Of a stretch of 24,479 nucleotides of DNA, positions 24,469-24,479 are shown one piece after another. The stretch is from a virus. The stretch is taken from IMG/VR virus record IMGVR_UViG_3300032287_000466, positions 1 through 24,479 of that record. One strand, 5' to 3'. Below the pieces are notes generated by a model. That model did not search any database. It had not been told where the DNA came from and was given only the letters and a program-made list of their open reading frames with translations. Within the stretch, counting starts at the first letter, position 1. Each line of letters begins with the position of its first letter. Both the position numbers and the translations under genes were made by a program.

Positions 24469-24479
24469 TATTGAGTGCC

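Larger units (their letters stand above)
24048..24479. other. Noncoding region upstream of the late operon
   Basis: About 430 nt with no convincing gene on either strand. It is very AT-rich and rich in short repeats of TTAG, AACTA and TTTAGTT. It contains a long imperfect inverted repeat (24253-24306), two identical palindromes (24360-24376, 24410-24426) and a tandem repeat at the edge (24446-24468). The position before terminase fits a regulatory region, a packaging start (cos or pac) or a replication origin; the sequence alone does not decide between these. Confidence 0.6.

Noticed and set aside
23969-24479. tRNA or protein gene in the right-hand noncoding region
   Set aside because: No cloverleaf with a TTCGA-type T-loop and no open frame with a ribosome site was found by eye on either strand.

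Overview
The window is part of the late (structural) gene cluster of a tailed double-stranded DNA phage (Caudoviricetes). All supported genes lie on the minus strand, so the module reads from high to low coordinates. Gene content and order (terminase large subunit, portal, internal proteins, scaffold, N4-gp56/P22-type major capsid protein, small basic proteins, fibre and tail genes) are diagnostic of a phage. There is no integrase, lysis or replication gene in the window. The AT-rich composition and several small conserved proteins resemble uncultured freshwater or marine phages, possibly of actinobacterial hosts, but the host call is a low-confidence inference. No tape-measure gene is visible, so a short-tailed (podovirus-like) particle is plausible but not proven.

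Layout in the direction of transcription. 24479-23954: a noncoding region with two identical palindromes, several inverted repeats, a tandem repeat at the window edge and a candidate promoter in front of terminase. 23953-19739: terminase, a Lys-rich protein and portal. 19735-12038: two small proteins, a 1584-aa virion protein and two 360-410 aa proteins that I infer to be internal or ejected proteins. 11917-10388: scaffold and major capsid protein, followed by a strong hairpin. 10324-8375: eight or so very small proteins, many strongly basic or metal-binding. 8375-775: fibre and adhesin genes, including a collagen-like protein next to a glycosyltransferase and a family of duplicated beta-sandwich modules. 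770-1: the start of a large tail protein that runs off the window.

Genes are packed with 1-4 nt stop/start overlaps (TAATG, ATGA, TGATG, TAGTG) or gaps of under 30 nt. Within the operon only three longer gaps exist. One, after the capsid gene, holds a hairpin. The other two, after the 145-aa and the 411-aa genes, are each filled by an open frame with no usable start codon that ends exactly on the next gene's start codon. Both look like frameshift extensions: a -1 shift at a dnaX-type A AAA AAG site followed directly by UAG, and a +1 shift at UUU UAG followed directly by a hairpin. These two candidate recoding sites are the most unusual content of the window.
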